Made by a program: the position numbers and the translations under genes
Notes under the pieces: model-generated
What the model was told of the DNA's origin: nothing
Seen by the model: only the letters and a program-made list of their open reading frames with translations
The model's database searches: none
Origin: Hyalella azteca
Taxonomy: Eukaryota; Arthropoda; Malacostraca; Amphipoda; Hyalellidae
DNA length: 64,000 nucleotides
Assembly: GCF_000764305.2 (NCBI RefSeq)
Contig: NW_025934862.1
Location: 216,190-280,189, forward strand
Direction: 5' to 3'
Part shown: one piece after another, positions 1-12,902 of the stretch
Position numbering within the stretch: the stretch's first letter is position 1
How the letters are laid out: every line of letters starts with the position of its first letter

Positions 1-610
1 TGTGTATATTGTTGTTACTGTAGTGTTGATTGTCAACTTGTCAAGTGTAAATATTATTCAGAATAGTTATGAAGTGTATATTGTTTTAATAAGTATGTAT
101 TAGTGGACATGTATTATCATTGTAAATACTCAACAAGTATCTTTAGCATTTCTTATATTTAGTTTTTCGTTTTCAGGAAAGTTCAAAGCTTGGACTTAAA
201 CCTGGATTATTAAATGGTTGACTACAATGGACATTAATTAATTGCACCCTTGAAAGCCGAGAAGTTGAGTCGATGGACGATCACGAGCCGTAAATATAAA
301 TGATGGTGCTTGGGCCTAGATTTAAAACCCTAACAAAAACAAGTCATTGAGGAGACAACGATGCATAGCATAATGTAGTAAATACATTTCAATATAATAA
401 ATATAGTTCAGTTTAGCACATTGAATGCAGTTCTTGAAATATTGCTGACTTACCTTAAACTTGCAGCATAAATCAGACAAATTATGTTCGAAATTAATTT
501 ATTAGTTTAGTTAATTAATTGTCCGTTGAGGTAATTATGACATTGTATCACGGATACCAATTATTCCTGCGACCGCGGGTAATGTTATGCGGTGAAGTTA
601 TAAGATGTTA
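1..610. other. AT-rich noncoding DNA
   Basis: No coding frame, RNA gene or clear repeat was seen in this stretch. Confidence 0.6.
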
Positions 611-695
611 TTGTTCTACTTATTTAATTATTATTGTTCTACTTATTTAATTATTATTGTTCTACTTATTTAATTATTATTGTTCTACTTATTAA
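611..695. repeat. 23-bp tandem repeat, about 4 copies
   Basis: Units beginning TTGTTCTACTTATTTAATTA repeat every 23 bases; the last copy is partial. The copies are nearly identical, so the array is young. Confidence 0.9.
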
Positions 696-700
696 CTCAG

Positions 701-1950
701 TGCGTGCAACTGATGTTTAATGGTGAGTCCATTTGTTATTCATAATTTCCAATTAGCACGCTCAGACTGCGAAATCTAATGATAATTTTCCGTGGATTAG
801 ATCGATTATATGGTAGCCATTGATAACTAATGAATATAATTAAGTCATTAAGCCACCACGTGAAATAATTTTATATAACCTGGACCTCAGTTATCTAAGT
901 TATGAGATTATACCCTGGAATAATGAGGTTAGGTTGTAAGATTGAAAAATAATTTAATATAAATCTTTCAAAATTGTAATTATATATTGAAAAGAAGTAT
1001 AGGTAATTTCCTTTATAATTTCAAACTGGGGTTAGTCAGTATTAGTTAAATGAGGATTCGATAGGGAATTTCTCTGATTAAGTTAACTTCAGTCGAGCAA
1101 TAAAAATGAAAGCTCGAAAGACAATTCATTTAAACGGTTCTCAATTTTTAAATATATGTCTCAAATATCCTGCCATTATTTGAAAAATTGCAATTTTTCA
1201 TGCTAATTCCTGCTCATTATTATTGAAATTAAATATCTAATATCCTAAATTAGTACAATAAGGAGTATCTATCAGACAGGAAATAGTGGAAACTGATGCC
1301 CCATAGTTTTGTTAGAGCATTTAGCTCCTTCTGAAAGGTCACATAGAGGGATTTATAGGGAAGCCTGGCTTTAGAGTTATCTTGCCATGCCAAGGCAGCG
1401 GTAAATCCCAGTGAAAACTCCTCTAAGATTTAAAAAGAAAACATTAGTGAAAATTACAGCCTCGGGAAATAAAATCTCTGTTTTTTTAGACTTTTTTTAA
1501 TTACAGCCTCGGGAAATAATTTTTCTGTTTTTCAAGACTCTTATGATACTCGGTTGTCTCGTAAATTAAATATTTTTTTCGTTTAATTTCGTCTTTAACT
1601 CATGGAAAACAAGACATTGCATTAAAAGCATCTAAGTAACAACTAAAAAGTCATTATACCTGGGATACTACGTTTGTGCTACGTGCCGTCAATATCAAGA
1701 AACTGCTGAGTATGCATTTTTATAGCAGAAAAATGCAAGGATCCAGCGTACAAAAATTCATGGGATCGGCAACATGAGGCGCTATTGACGGTCTCATCAA
1801 CTGCGCCGGAACATCAAACGCGTCCCTGCAACGCAAATTTGCCCTCCACTGAAGTGAAAACAAGATCCGCGTAGCAGGAACATCAGGCGAAGTAGACTTT
1901 TTGGTCGTAGACGCGCGTATACGGGAAGAATCCCATTTAATTGGTTCCCG
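701..1950. other. AT-rich noncoding DNA
   Basis: Nothing coding was recognised. A short tandem duplication near 1455-1520 repeats ATTACAGCCTCGGGAAATAA about 45 bases apart. Confidence 0.55.
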
Positions 1951-2533
1951 GAGAAAATAAACTCGCGTAGAACTTGACTCAAGAGAAAATAAACTCGCGT
2001 AGAACTTGACTCAAGTGAAAATAAACTCGCGTAGAACTTGACTCAAGAGAAAATAAACTCGCGTAGAACTTGACTCAAGTGAAAATAAACTCGCGTAGAA
2101 CTTGACTCAAGAGAAAATAAACTCGCGTAGAACTTGACTCAAGTGAAAATAAACTCGCGTAGAACTTGACTCAAGAGAAAATAAACTCACGTAGAACTTG
2201 ACTCAAGTGAAAATATCTCGCGTAGAACTTGACTCAAGAGAAAATAAACTCACGTAGAACTTGACTCAAGAGAAAATAAACTCGCGGAGAACTTGATTCA
2301 AATGAAAATAAATTCGCGTAGAACTTGACTCAAGTGAAAGTAAACTCGCTTAGAACTGGACTCAGATGAAAACAAACTCACGTAGAACTTCACTCAAAAG
2401 AAAATAAACTCACGTAGAGCTTGACTCAAGAGAAAATAAACTCACGTAGAACTTGACTCAAGTGAAAATAGGCTCGCGTATAACTTGACTCAAGAGAAAA
2501 TAAACTCGAGTAGACCTTGACTAAAGTGAAAAT
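1951..2533. repeat. 32-bp minisatellite, about 18 copies
   Basis: The unit starts GAGAAAATAAACTCGCG and repeats every 32 bases. From the second to about the tenth unit the second base alternates A/T (GAG.../GTG...), which gives a 64-bp higher-order dimer. Copies degrade toward the right end with several substitutions each. Confidence 0.93.
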
Positions 2534-2543
2534 CCGTTGCCTT

Positions 2544-2756
2544 TATTTCTCCCCGTTGCACTCATTTACGTATCTGCGCCATCATTCCCAAATTCCTTCA
2601 TGTCTCGATGCCTTCATTCTTCTATTTCTCCATGCTCGATGTCTTCATTCCTCTGTACGTTCATCATCTATTCCTTCATGCCCTGGTATCCTCATACCTC
2701 TGCGCCTTCATTCCCCTATTCCTCCACGTTCCGAGGCCTTCGTAGCCCAATGCCTA
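2544..2756. repeat. Degenerate C/T-rich repeat, unit roughly 25-30 bp
   Basis: Motifs such as CCTTCATTCCTC and TTCCTTCATG recur imperfectly. The overlapping reading frames here (2517-2843, 2537-2761) are a by-product of the repeat and I do not regard them as genes. Confidence 0.6.
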
Positions 2757-2907
2757 AATGAACTACTTTTACCAAGCATTGCCTTTTGCGCATCAAGCTT
2801 TGTAAGCTTAATTAATACCATAAAGATTGTCTTGGCAAGTTAATGGCTTGAAGATTTATGCGCTCACTCAATTACTGGCGAACAACGCGCCATCTTAATG
2901 AAGCTAT

Positions 2908-3209
2908 CCGAGCAGTGCGGCTCAGTCCGTGGTGGCCGAGCAGTGCGGCTCAGTCCGTGATGGCCGAGCATTGCGGCTCAGTCCGTGGTGGCCGAGCATT
3001 GCGGCTCAGTCCGTGGTGGCCGAGCATTGCGGCTCAGTCCGTGGTGGCCGAGCATCAAGGCTCAGTCCGTGGTGGCCGAGCATCAAGGCTCAGTCCGTGG
3101 TGGCCGAGCATCAAGGCTCAGTCCGTGGTGGCCGAGCATTACGGCTCAGTCCGTGGTGGCCGAGCATCAAGGCTCAGTCCGTGGTGGCCGAGCATTACGG
3201 CTCAGTCCA
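2908..3209. repeat. 28-bp GC-rich minisatellite, about 10-11 copies
   Basis: The unit CAGTCCGTGGTGGCCGAGCA plus eight more bases repeats about ten times, with variants TTGCGG, TCAAGG and TTACGG. Because 28 is not divisible by 3, each frame cycles through the same peptide register, and all three + frames are open across the array. The resulting 166-, 119- and 85-residue frames look like genes but are repeat translations. Confidence 0.93.
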
Positions 3210-4325
3210 CTTTTTGCAGCCAAGGCGTGCGACAGAGCATGAAATTTTGTTACCAGGAGAAGACGAATTGGATGAACAATTCTCCTAAGAGGCTGGAGTT
3301 TGCATTTTTCCTATACTTTGAAGGTGAGAGTACTGAAGTCAAGCCGTATATTGCGTAGTGTGAGAAGATTGTAGTTCAGTATATAGTTTATTATTCCACA
3401 GTTAAGAGGCCTGAGGAATGGCAGTTATTCGGGCATCAGTATGGGAACTGAAGGATGGCAGTGCTGCCGCTACATTGAATCAAGAGGCCATCCCTTATTT
3501 TAACTGAGAAACGTAACCGTATTTCCGTGAGGTGTCTCGACCTGGTTATTAAAACGGGACTCCCACTTAAACACGCACGCCATCTTGACAAGCAGATCCC
3601 GAACTGAGGTGTCGAGGGTAGGCTGGAGAAATGCTAGTATTGAGGGGGCAAATTCTTGGGGAAGATAATGGATCCCATACCAGAATAAGTGGTATGGGAT
3701 TAGAGAATTTTATTAGAGAAGATGGGATTAGACAATTTTAGAGAAGAAGATGGAGGCTGAAGAGGGAAAGCGGAAATTTATTATTTTTTTTGGGGGGGGG
3801 GGTGGAAGAGTGAAATACCGTGCTGTAAAACAGGGCAATTTCTAGGGGAAGTGTGTGGATAGCGCCGTAGGGAGTAAAAAACTCGTTCTAGGGCAAGAGG
3901 ATAGATACTTGTGTTATATGTATAGAGTGAGTTGTCAACAATAGTATTTTGATCACATTTAGAATGCGTACCGGAGAGTGATGATGTAGTATATAGAGTT
4001 AATTACACAGGATATGATCACATCGATCACTCACCGTATATACAGTCATACCATCATTATCAGGTCAACAGGTTCAAGCTCCCGCCATTTAAAGTGCAGA
4101 GAATACCTGTCGGTTGCCAATATTCTTGATGAAAGATTTATAGCCGCAGGGCAACTTATTGGCAACTATACAAGATCTACCGCTTGTTCAGCGCATTGAT
4201 TGGCTATTGTTGAGCTATTGGCAACTCATCACTCAAAGAAATATTGGGCGGAACAATGCCCTCGTCCGCGCGGCGACACTTGCTTCGTCAGTCTTGCCAA
4301 ACACAAGGACACTTGGGATACTTCA
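3210..4325. other. Noncoding DNA
   Basis: No gene was recognised. There is a G-run (about 11 G) near 3792 and a purine-rich tract at 3690-3780. Confidence 0.5.
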
Positions 4326-4327
4326 TC

Positions 4328-4547
4328 AAGCTGCTGGACGCTTGATGTTACAGCTGCTGGACGCTTGATGTTCCAGCTGATGGACTCTTGATGTTCCAGC
4401 TGATGGACTCTTGATGTTCCAGCTGCTGGACGCTTGATGTTCCAGCTTCTGGACGCTTGACGTTCCAGCTGCTGGACGCTTGATGTTCCAGCTTCTGGAC
4501 GCTTGATGTTCCAGCTGCTGGACGCTTGATGTTCCAGCTACTGGACG
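4328..4547. repeat. 23-bp minisatellite, about 9 copies
   Basis: The unit CAGCTGCTGGACGCTTGATG plus TTC repeats with point variants (GCTGATGGACTC, GCTTCTGGACGC). Reading frames on the - strand (4326-4596) are translations of the array. Confidence 0.92.
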
Positions 4548-4833
4548 CATTATACATAGCGTGTGAATACAAGGATGCTTTAATAAAACAATGCATGCCT
4601 ACTTACGCAGTAACGCAAAAAAAAGAAAGTTAAAATTTACGCACAAATTTTGCTGTTGGACTTTCGGGTCGAAAAAAACTTTTGCGAAATATTCGAATAC
4701 ATGTTATTTTAATTGATTCAAACATGACTGGAGGCGGTCATTGCTCGTTGACAGTCGTGTGTGTCGTTCATTTACCACGTCTGCTTCACTTAACGTGGCT
4801 GGATGTTTTTGCAGATATTTTGTTCAAAACGCT

Positions 4834-4928
4834 GTTCTTCACCACGGCAGGGTTGTTTACTTCACCACGGCAGGGTTGTTTACTTCACCACGGCAGGGTT
4901 GTTTACTTCACCACGGCAGGGTTGTTTA
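4834..4928. repeat. 23-bp tandem repeat, 4 copies
   Basis: Near-perfect repeats of TTCACCACGGCAGGGTTGTT plus TAC. Confidence 0.92.
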
Positions 4929-4929
4929 A

Positions 4930-5365
4930 AATTCATTTCATCTATCTTCCGCTATAAATCATTTTATTCATCTACAGGGCAGTCGCAATTTATTTAGAAT
5001 TTTAATAATAGTTTATTAGTTGTATCAAATAAAAAGTTCGGAAGTGACTCACAAAAAAATGCACTTTATGAGTTAACCATCGAGTTCTTTAGAAGCCCTG
5101 GAAGTTAGCGTAAATGCAAAGTTATGTTGTGAGTTCGCCTTACTGGATAAGAGAATCAAATTTATTATTTTACTACAGCAAATAAAGCCTTGGAAGTGGA
5201 CATTGTTAAAAGATAACATCAGAAAATTGCGTTGTTATATAACAGCTATGTTGTGAGCTAAGATAACAGCAGCGGCGCTATCTTAAGACTCGCACAGGCT
5301 CAGCGCTCTTTATTGCTGCCATTAGTCATCTTAATTCGCGTGAGCACACGCCACACTGGCATAAT
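4930..5365. other. AT-rich noncoding DNA
   Basis: Nothing was recognised. Confidence 0.5.
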
Positions 5366-5508
5366 CCTGGCTTATGTGGCGTGTGGCGGAACTCCGGCCT
5401 TGATGGCACGCGGCAGAACCCTGGCCTTGATGGCATGTGGCGGAACCCTGGCCTTGATGGCACGTGGCGGAACCCTGGCCTTGATGGCACGTGGCGGAAC
5501 CCTGGCCA
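5366..5508. repeat. 27-bp minisatellite, about 5 copies
   Basis: The unit CCTTGATGGCACGTGGCGGA plus ACCCTGG repeats. As 27 is a multiple of 3 the array is open on both strands, giving 70-79 residue frames with no recognisable domain. Confidence 0.9.
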
Positions 5509-5510
5509 CG

Positions 5511-7204
5511 ATACATAAAAGATAAAAGCTGGAATTCACAGCCTGCGAGGTGCTTCATCGCGAACCTCATGCATTTTGCCTATATGTATTTACTTTGTAT
5601 ATTTCTATACTTTAATTAAATTTTACCTGACTGCCAAAATTCGCAATTTATTAACTGACCTGTTATTATTATTCTGCTGCTTCTGCTTGTTATTACGTCA
5701 TACACTTGACGCGACTGTACAATTAGTATGAGAAGCAACGACATTAGAGCTCCTGGAGGAGGGTTCTGAAACCCCTCCAGTATCTAAACTAGAATTTATG
5801 TGATAAAATAAATGTCCTAACATTGGCCGGCAACTAATTTCATCTAATTTCGAATAAAGTAGCCCCAAAAGCACCATAAATGAGTGCCTTCTTCGTACTT
5901 CTTTCGTAATCGTAATGTTTTTTTTTTCGGCTCTCATTTCGCGCTCGAGCGGCCGTGCATCTTGAGTGCCTCGGTTACCGGGCGTTGCGCGGCGTAAGCA
6001 CTCGCTTCTTTCATGCGACATTCAAGTAAAAAAAAGCTTTTCTCATTTTAATTTCAAAATAATTATTTTATTTTCTCCTTAATTTAGTGTTTTCTTAGCT
6101 ACGACGTAAAATGAACGTGTATGTAATATTTTTGATATGACTTTATGATCAAATTGTTTGCATCGTGTGTATCGAACGCAGTTTATGATTCAATTGAATA
6201 ATATTTCCATGTTGGATTATTTCAAATTAATATTCTTCTGTTGGTTGCAGTGCTGCTCATGTATTTCTATAGACTATATATGACTTTTCAGTTCTCTTTG
6301 TATTTTCCCTGAACTAAGTGGATGATATTGGAAGAATTATGTCCCTGCATCAGCGCTTAAATCGGATTACGGTTTCCAATTTGCAGATTTCGAATTTGGG
6401 AGCAAATATGTAAATGTAATACAAATATATTTTTTTTATTTTCTTTACAGTAAAAATTTTTCGCATTCTAACATTGTAAGGAGCGCAGCTGAGCTCATTA
6501 GTGAGCACTATTCATCTTCACAAATAATGTTCACGCTCGTTACTCGTGACAAATGACTGTTTGCTATCAAAATATTCAGAATGAAGCCGTTCTATAACGA
6601 GGCTTTCCACAACACTTTTTATACGGTGTTTTTCCACGCTGCTTTGTAGATCTTCAGTGAATGATATTCACCAGAAACTATCCATTCCTATGCATTGAAG
6701 CGTCTATTGAAAACGCTCCGTAAAATCATTTCTGACTCGAACTGGCTTCGTAATGAATAGATTTTATTCTTTCGTGGTTTTAATTGCTGTTACTTTGGCC
6801 ATTTTTAAAACTTTACCGCCACGGTGGTTGTAGTATCTTGTTTTGTTAATAAATCGTATGTTACTGAGTAGATAAGAAGAAAAATAAAACAATAAATTAA
6901 CATACGAGGTATCTGAATTTTGAAAATATAGCAACAATTTAACTGCAGTGTGTGCGAACAACGAAAATATAACAATAAATTCACGCACTTTGTATGTGAG
7001 TAAAAAAAGCGTTGCAAAACACAGTCAATGATAATTTTGGAGCACAACATAATATAAATAATAGTTGATGCTTGAGAGCAGGTGATGCTTCAGCTGTAAG
7101 TGTGCCAGCAGCTGAAGGTGGCTGCTGCAATACATTTTTAGAACTTGTCTTAGGGAAATGTAGTTCAATTTACGTCTATCCTTTAGTTTACCAGCTTTCT
7201 TGCC
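5511..7204. other. Noncoding DNA
   Basis: No gene or known element was recognised. A short GC-rich patch lies at 5938-6002; everything else is AT-rich. Confidence 0.5.
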
Positions 7205-7247
7205 TCTTTTTAGCGCATTTTCTCATTATGGAAAAAATGCTCTATTG

Positions 7248-7316
<69 letters not shown>

Positions 7317-7395
7317 CGTCCGTCCGTGACCTAAAGTTTTCGTCGACGAGAAAATGCGCTCTCTGTCACTCACTGCAGTGAGTACTAAGTTATAT
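7205..7395 (+). mobile_element. Short interspersed element with internal TCTG microsatellite, copy 1
   Basis: The ends contain the inverted motif AGCGCATTTTCTC (left) and GAGAAAATGCGCT (right), followed by TCTGTCACTCACTGCAGTGAG. A pure (TCTG)n run at 7251-7311, then (TCCG)n, lies between them. The same arrangement recurs inverted at 35150-35322 and 53952-54108, so this is a dispersed family and not a chance microsatellite. No protein is encoded; it is probably a MITE-like element. Confidence 0.8.
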
Positions 7396-10300
7396 TTTTT
7401 AATATTTCTTGCTTCTACTCGTGAAGAATTTATTAGGAGGAGAACTATGAGATGCAGCGTCTGATCCTGAGGCGCTGTAGTTTAAATCTTTTGTTCTCGC
7501 TTAAAATGGCATCTATGCCAGATCATTTGTTTGTTGAAACACGTGTCAAATCGACCCACTAAATTTTAGAAAAATGCATATATATAACAACTATTGTTTA
7601 GAAGGCAGGTATTAAGAGCGGGAAAAATATTTTTTTATCACAAAAATATTTCCTGTTAACCGAAATATTTCGTTTAATTTTGTTTCCCCGAAATATTTTA
7701 GTTTGCAAAACATATTCTTGTGCCAAATCAAAACGCACGGAGCTTTTAACTGCGAAGAACTTTTTATCCTCGAAGTTTTTTACCTTTTTATCCTCGAAGT
7801 TATCAGTATTGAAAGTCATAGAATCAATTACAAGAGAAAAATTAAATATTTGAGGTGAAATTGATTCAATTTATTTTCGGCATTTTAAAATATTTTTAAA
7901 ATACTTATTTTACAATAGACTACGTTGTTTTAGTTTTATGAAATGAAGGAATTTCCTTAACATCTGATTAAGCCTTCATTATTCATTATATCAGAGCATA
8001 TAATAATGCCGAATGGCTAGAAGAAAACATCAAGAAAGTTCGACTAGCACGGTATTCATTGGTACCTTTTACGGGCAATAATTTGTTGACTATTTCCTCT
8101 TATGCTTGAACGTCAATAACCTGCTAATGCATTCTTTATTTCATGTGTACTTTGATTAAAAATATTTCTGCACTCCTCATATCTATCCTCATTGGCCCAT
8201 TTTTCACAATCGCCAAGACAGGGAACAAAGTGAATTAATTTTCATATTCTATGTACATTATACTGACTTGACGGATCATTCAAATGGGTTAATATTGAGT
8301 TCTATAGAAGCATTCGAAATGCAGTCACCGCCGATTTTATTAATTTTCCTTTACTGTTATTCAACTATCACTTTGATATTATGTAATATTAGTCCGTAAT
8401 TAATCTCAAGAGGACCGCCAGCCGTCTGTAACCCTCGCTGCTCGCGCTGTCGCCGCGTCCACGGCTCTAACAGGCTGGCATGTGCAAGCTACCGCCGCGT
8501 TACGGCAGTGTTTAGCTGCTCTGGGCCTATACTTTCCAAAAAAGTTAAGAGATCGTAACTTCATCAGCCAATCATTGACGGCCTTTGAAGCAAAATCCTT
8601 AATCATAAACAAGAAAATAGAGCGTAAGTACTTACGTTCACTTAGCGAGTTTTGAAAGTATGGCCCCTGGATACGCCAGCACTCCCTAACAAAATTTAGA
8701 GTCGCCCCAGCTTCTGGTAATTCAAATCAGGCTGCCGCGTCCGTAAATTTTTACTGGGCTCGTACCCTGACTGGGCTGGTGCGGACGACGAGTCTGCTAG
8801 TCTGCGCTGGCTGCTATGTTGCCGAAGCCGCTGCTAAAATTTTCAAATCGAAAGATTTCGAATTTGCAGCTTACTGTACATTGTGGTAACTAGAACTTAA
8901 ACGTATGAGTCACAGATGAAACTTGAGCGGCCTTGAGGGTTGAGATAAAAAATCTGCTTGTTCATTAAATGCTCAATTTTATTGACATTTTCTCTCAAAA
9001 CTCGGTTCAAATACAAATTTTATATTATTTCTGAGCACCTGCAAACTTGATATCTTGAAGTCTTGTCGCCAACTAATCACACCGACGAACGACAGCTTTG
9101 ATGCAGCGTTCAAAAGTCCGTCGTGGTCGGTGCAATCAAGCGCACGCGATAACATTTCGCTGCCGCAGCGCTGCCGTCTGGCAGCCGTGCGGAGTTGGCC
9201 AAAGTTCATCAGTTCATCGTAGAAACGGTCGACTCTAAATCCCGAGTGTAATCATTTGCACAAGTTTACTTTGGTCGTACGTCGTCAGTGAAAGGCTTGC
9301 AACAAGAGTTAACTAATGTCTTTGGACAAAGGTTTCAAGTAGTTTTAACTATCCGAATAGAATATTTTGCTATTTAGAAGCCTCCACTAGACGATATAAA
9401 TCACGACACAAATTCTGTAATGCGTTGTACACAAACCCTGACTCTCGGTTGGCTGTAAAACGTGCGTGTCAACGACCTGCCGAGATTTTTAGCCTTTCTT
9501 ATTGTTTTTGTGGTGAGGGTCAGGCCAGGCAGTTCCAATAGCAATTATTATCGATTGCTTCTGACCTGCTCTCTCTGTATCTGAAAGATATTCCCCTCAA
9601 TTCCCCTTTGTATCGATTTTTAGTCGCTTGCCTCTCATCGATTGCCACAATATTCGTTGCCGAGCGTCCCTGACAACGGACGACTTGTCAGATATTCCTG
9701 TGAGCGATTTTGCTGATATTTAAACTTTATTCCAGTTTCTGTCATTCCATTCCGTTAGTTGTCTCTTCTATCTCTTCGTTTAATCGTTCAAAATTCCAAA
9801 TTTCACCTTTTTCTGGTTTACTTCATCATTTTTTCCAGATATGCTTCTGTTCTCTGTTTTCATTTAATTCTACTGCTTTCTGCAAAAATTTTTTATTTAC
9901 ATTTCTGACTTAAATTTTCTTAGTTTCGTTGTTTATTTGGATCTAATCTTTTTACCTTCGTCTCCTCCTGTTATCGGAATTCTCCGTTTGTTGAGGCTTG
10001 CATTTTATGAAAATGTAGATTGCCTGCCGGACTGGATGAGGGTGGCTCAGTCCGTGGATTTAGCGGATATTGCAGCGAAGTTTGACGTTTTGGTTATTCA
10101 TTTTCATTTCAGGATTGGTAGCGAGTTCGGAATTTTATTGATATTTTTGCACTTTATGAAGATAAATTTTCTGGCATTTTGGTTTCAACTATTGTATTGT
10201 ACGAATAAATGCAGCTAATTAAAAGAATGTGACAATAATTTTTATTTTCAAATCTGGTCCGGTAATCAAATTGTGATTTTCAAATCAACGTTGGTTGCTT

Positions 10301-10765
10301 GCCAAAATTGTTGAATAGTACGTACGTAGGTATGTGAGATGTCATGCTGGTGCAGATATTAGACTCGGGTTTCCCTCTAGAGCGATCTTGTCGTCATTCA
10401 TCTATCCTTGAAATTATTAAATGCTATCTATTTTTATCTTTATCTTTATGTTATCAATTATTTAATGTTCATCCATCATAAATGTTAATTGTGTCGGTTG
10501 TACATTCTGGATAATTGCGATCTTCACTGCTCGATATAGTAATAAAAATGTTATTTAATTTCATATTATATACAATGGTGGAAAATTGTATAATGCTGCT
10601 GGGACCGTATGAAATTTAGTTGTAAGATTTTTATTCATGAACATAGATTCATAGAAAAACCATTCTCACATTACGCTTTAAAAATTACTAGAATAAATAG
10701 AACCTTTTACGAATAACACTTCAAACTTTGATTAAGGAAATCTCTAACTCACCCGTCTGGCGCAA
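7396..10765. other. Noncoding DNA
   Basis: No convincing exon was found. GC-rich patches at 8405-8530 and 8650-8880 and a 76-residue - strand frame at 8979-9209 were examined and show no family signature or matching splice sites. Confidence 0.45.
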
Positions 10766-10818
10766 CCACCTCATGATACCACCTCATGATACCACCTCAT
10801 GATACCACCTCATGATAC
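10766..10818. repeat. 13-bp tandem repeat, 4 copies
   Basis: Four perfect copies of CCACCTCATGATA. Confidence 0.95.
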
Positions 10819-10819
10819 C

Positions 10820-11850
10820 GTTTGGTCCCTCATGTCTGACAGCAATGGTGTGCTTGGCTGAAGCTCTCATTTGGTCGCGGCTGCTGCATGACATTGCATG
10901 CATTTCCCTGCCATGTAAATATTCATTGTGAGTTCAAACTCAAGTCGCGCCTGAAATTGAGCGTTCCTCTAAGATGGTTTATAAAAAAATCCCTAAGATC
11001 AACGTCGGCCGTTGAGATAGTGAAATATTTGCTGCGTCCTCCGTGGACTTAGTTCATAATTTGCATTTGTTTATGGATCGATTTCCACGTTTTTGTTTTC
11101 TGCTAAATTTCCCAATTCTTCAAGATATTTTTTCTTGTGGGAGGAACTAAAACACTTTCTAAAATAATAGGTAAATGGCGCTGGTACATATACATTAAAA
11201 AGTACATCTCATTATACCTGGCAGGTATAAAGAGATTATAGTCTCGCTGCAGAGACTTTAATTTACAATATTGAGGTCACACAGTTTTGTTTTTCCTACA
11301 TTGTCAGAATCGAATCGCGCCAAAAAATTTCGCCGCCATAGAATCCGTTTGACCCAAACCTCTAATTATGCTCGTTAATTCATCTGTAAACGGGACATGT
11401 TTTGTTTATAATGAAACCAACATTTGCGTGCTGTAAACTTTCCTAGCGACCTGTTTCCATCATTAATTTTCATTCCGGTGTTCATGGAAGTTATATAGAA
11501 TTGTAATTACGGCATTCAGAACAGTACCTGAAGAATATTCATTGACTTCATGCATTACAATGCTAAGTAAAAAAATGCATGCATTGTACATGCTTGTATT
11601 TAATTCCTGAATTTTCATCTTTTTACCTTTAAATGCATCTTTGTATTGCACTTTCATGTATCTTTATACATTTGAAATTCATTTTTCCATATATTCCAAC
11701 ACATCTATAGCTTTATAACTTCTGTCTCAAATGCCCATGGCTTGCGCAATGCAATTTTGTGCGTCTTTCAATTTGTAGTGATGCCTTGTAACATCATTTC
11801 TCTGCACATTATGCATCATCATGTCATGTCACGTTACAATATGCCTCAGC
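10820..11850. other. AT-rich noncoding DNA
   Basis: Nothing was recognised. Confidence 0.5.
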
Positions 11851-11995
11851 ATGTCATATCTCATTACGTCATATCTCATTACGCTATATCTCATTACATC
11901 ATATCTCATTACATCATATCTCATTACATCATATCTCATTACATCATATCTCATTACATCATATCTCATTACATCATATCTCAATAAGTCATACT
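11851..11995. repeat. 15-bp tandem repeat, about 9 copies
   Basis: The unit CATATCTCATTACAT repeats almost perfectly. At 15 bp it keeps frame, so frames of 81 and 112 residues run through it; I do not regard them as genes. Confidence 0.93.
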
Positions 11996-12249
11996 CTATA
12001 GAAGGATGTCTGATTACCTCACATCACATCACATGTCTGACCATGTGGCGGTACATGGCCCATATCAAGAATTCACTAACTAATAAAAGTAGAAGGAAAA
12101 TGATCAAATGTTCATCAGAAACTTTTCGGAGATCAGCTCCATGTTCAGATCAAGAATGATGTAGAATGCCAAATAATCGACGATGATAAAGCTGGTCTTA
12201 TAAATGTTTTCAGGGGAACTACGGTTACTTTATATGGTGTTTTCTTTTC

Positions 12250-12880
12250 CTTAACTTAATGGTGACACCTGGAAATATGGGGAAATTACTTGTCGATTTT
12301 TCGTTTAAAATTCTCGATGACCCCTAAAAATATTTGTCATTTACATGTTATTTTAATTCTTTCTGAGTTCTTTGTGAGCAATGAAAATATTATTAATTTA
12401 TTCTGCGTTTTTTTTTTTGCTTCTAAATTCTTGGTGATACCTGAAAATTTAATGAATTTACTTGCTATTTAGATTACTTTTAACATCTTGGGGTCCCCTG
12501 AAAATTTCGTTAATTTACTTACTATTTTGATTAATTTTAACCTCTTGGGGTCACATGAAAATGTAGTTAATTTACTTTGTATTTTGATTACTTTAAACCT
12601 CTTGGGGTCCCCTGAAAATGTAGTTAATTTACTTTGTATTTTGATTACTTTTAACCTCTTGGGGTCTCCTGAAAATTTAGTTAATTTACTTGCTAATTTG
12701 ATTGCTTTTAACATCTTGGAGTCCACTGGAAATTTCGTTAATTTACTTGGTTTTTAACATTTTGGGGTCCGCTGAAAATTTAGTTAATCTACTTGCTGTA
12801 TTGATTACTTTTAACATCATGGGGTCCCTTGACAATTCAGTTAATTAACTTTGTATTTAATTACTTTTAACCTCTTGTTA
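12250..12880. repeat. About 57-bp minisatellite, about 11 copies, ending at an exon acceptor
   Basis: The recurring core is AACCTCTTGGGGTCCCCTGA followed by an A/T-rich half; spacing is about 57 bases. Copies are best conserved at 12480-12720 and fade leftward. The unit length is a multiple of 3, so frames are open on both strands (+12488-12757, -12469-12726). The last partial unit, CTTTTAACCTCTTG, runs straight into the pyrimidine tract of the splice acceptor at 12901-12902. Confidence 0.9.
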
Positions 12881-12902
12881 TCATGACCGGCCTCGCCCCC
12901 AG

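Noticed and set aside
2858..3358. 166-residue + strand reading frame
   Set aside because: It is mostly a translation of the 28-bp minisatellite and the other two frames are also open.
8405..8890. GC-rich patches as possible exons
   Set aside because: Stops interrupt the likely frames, no domain was recognised, and convincing splice sites are absent.
11742..12159. 81- and 112-residue frames (ISHYI and YLITS repeats)
   Set aside because: Translations of a 15-bp tandem repeat; no domain and two frames open together.
12469..12757. Frames open on both strands with repeat peptides
   Set aside because: Product of the 57-bp minisatellite whose length is a multiple of 3.
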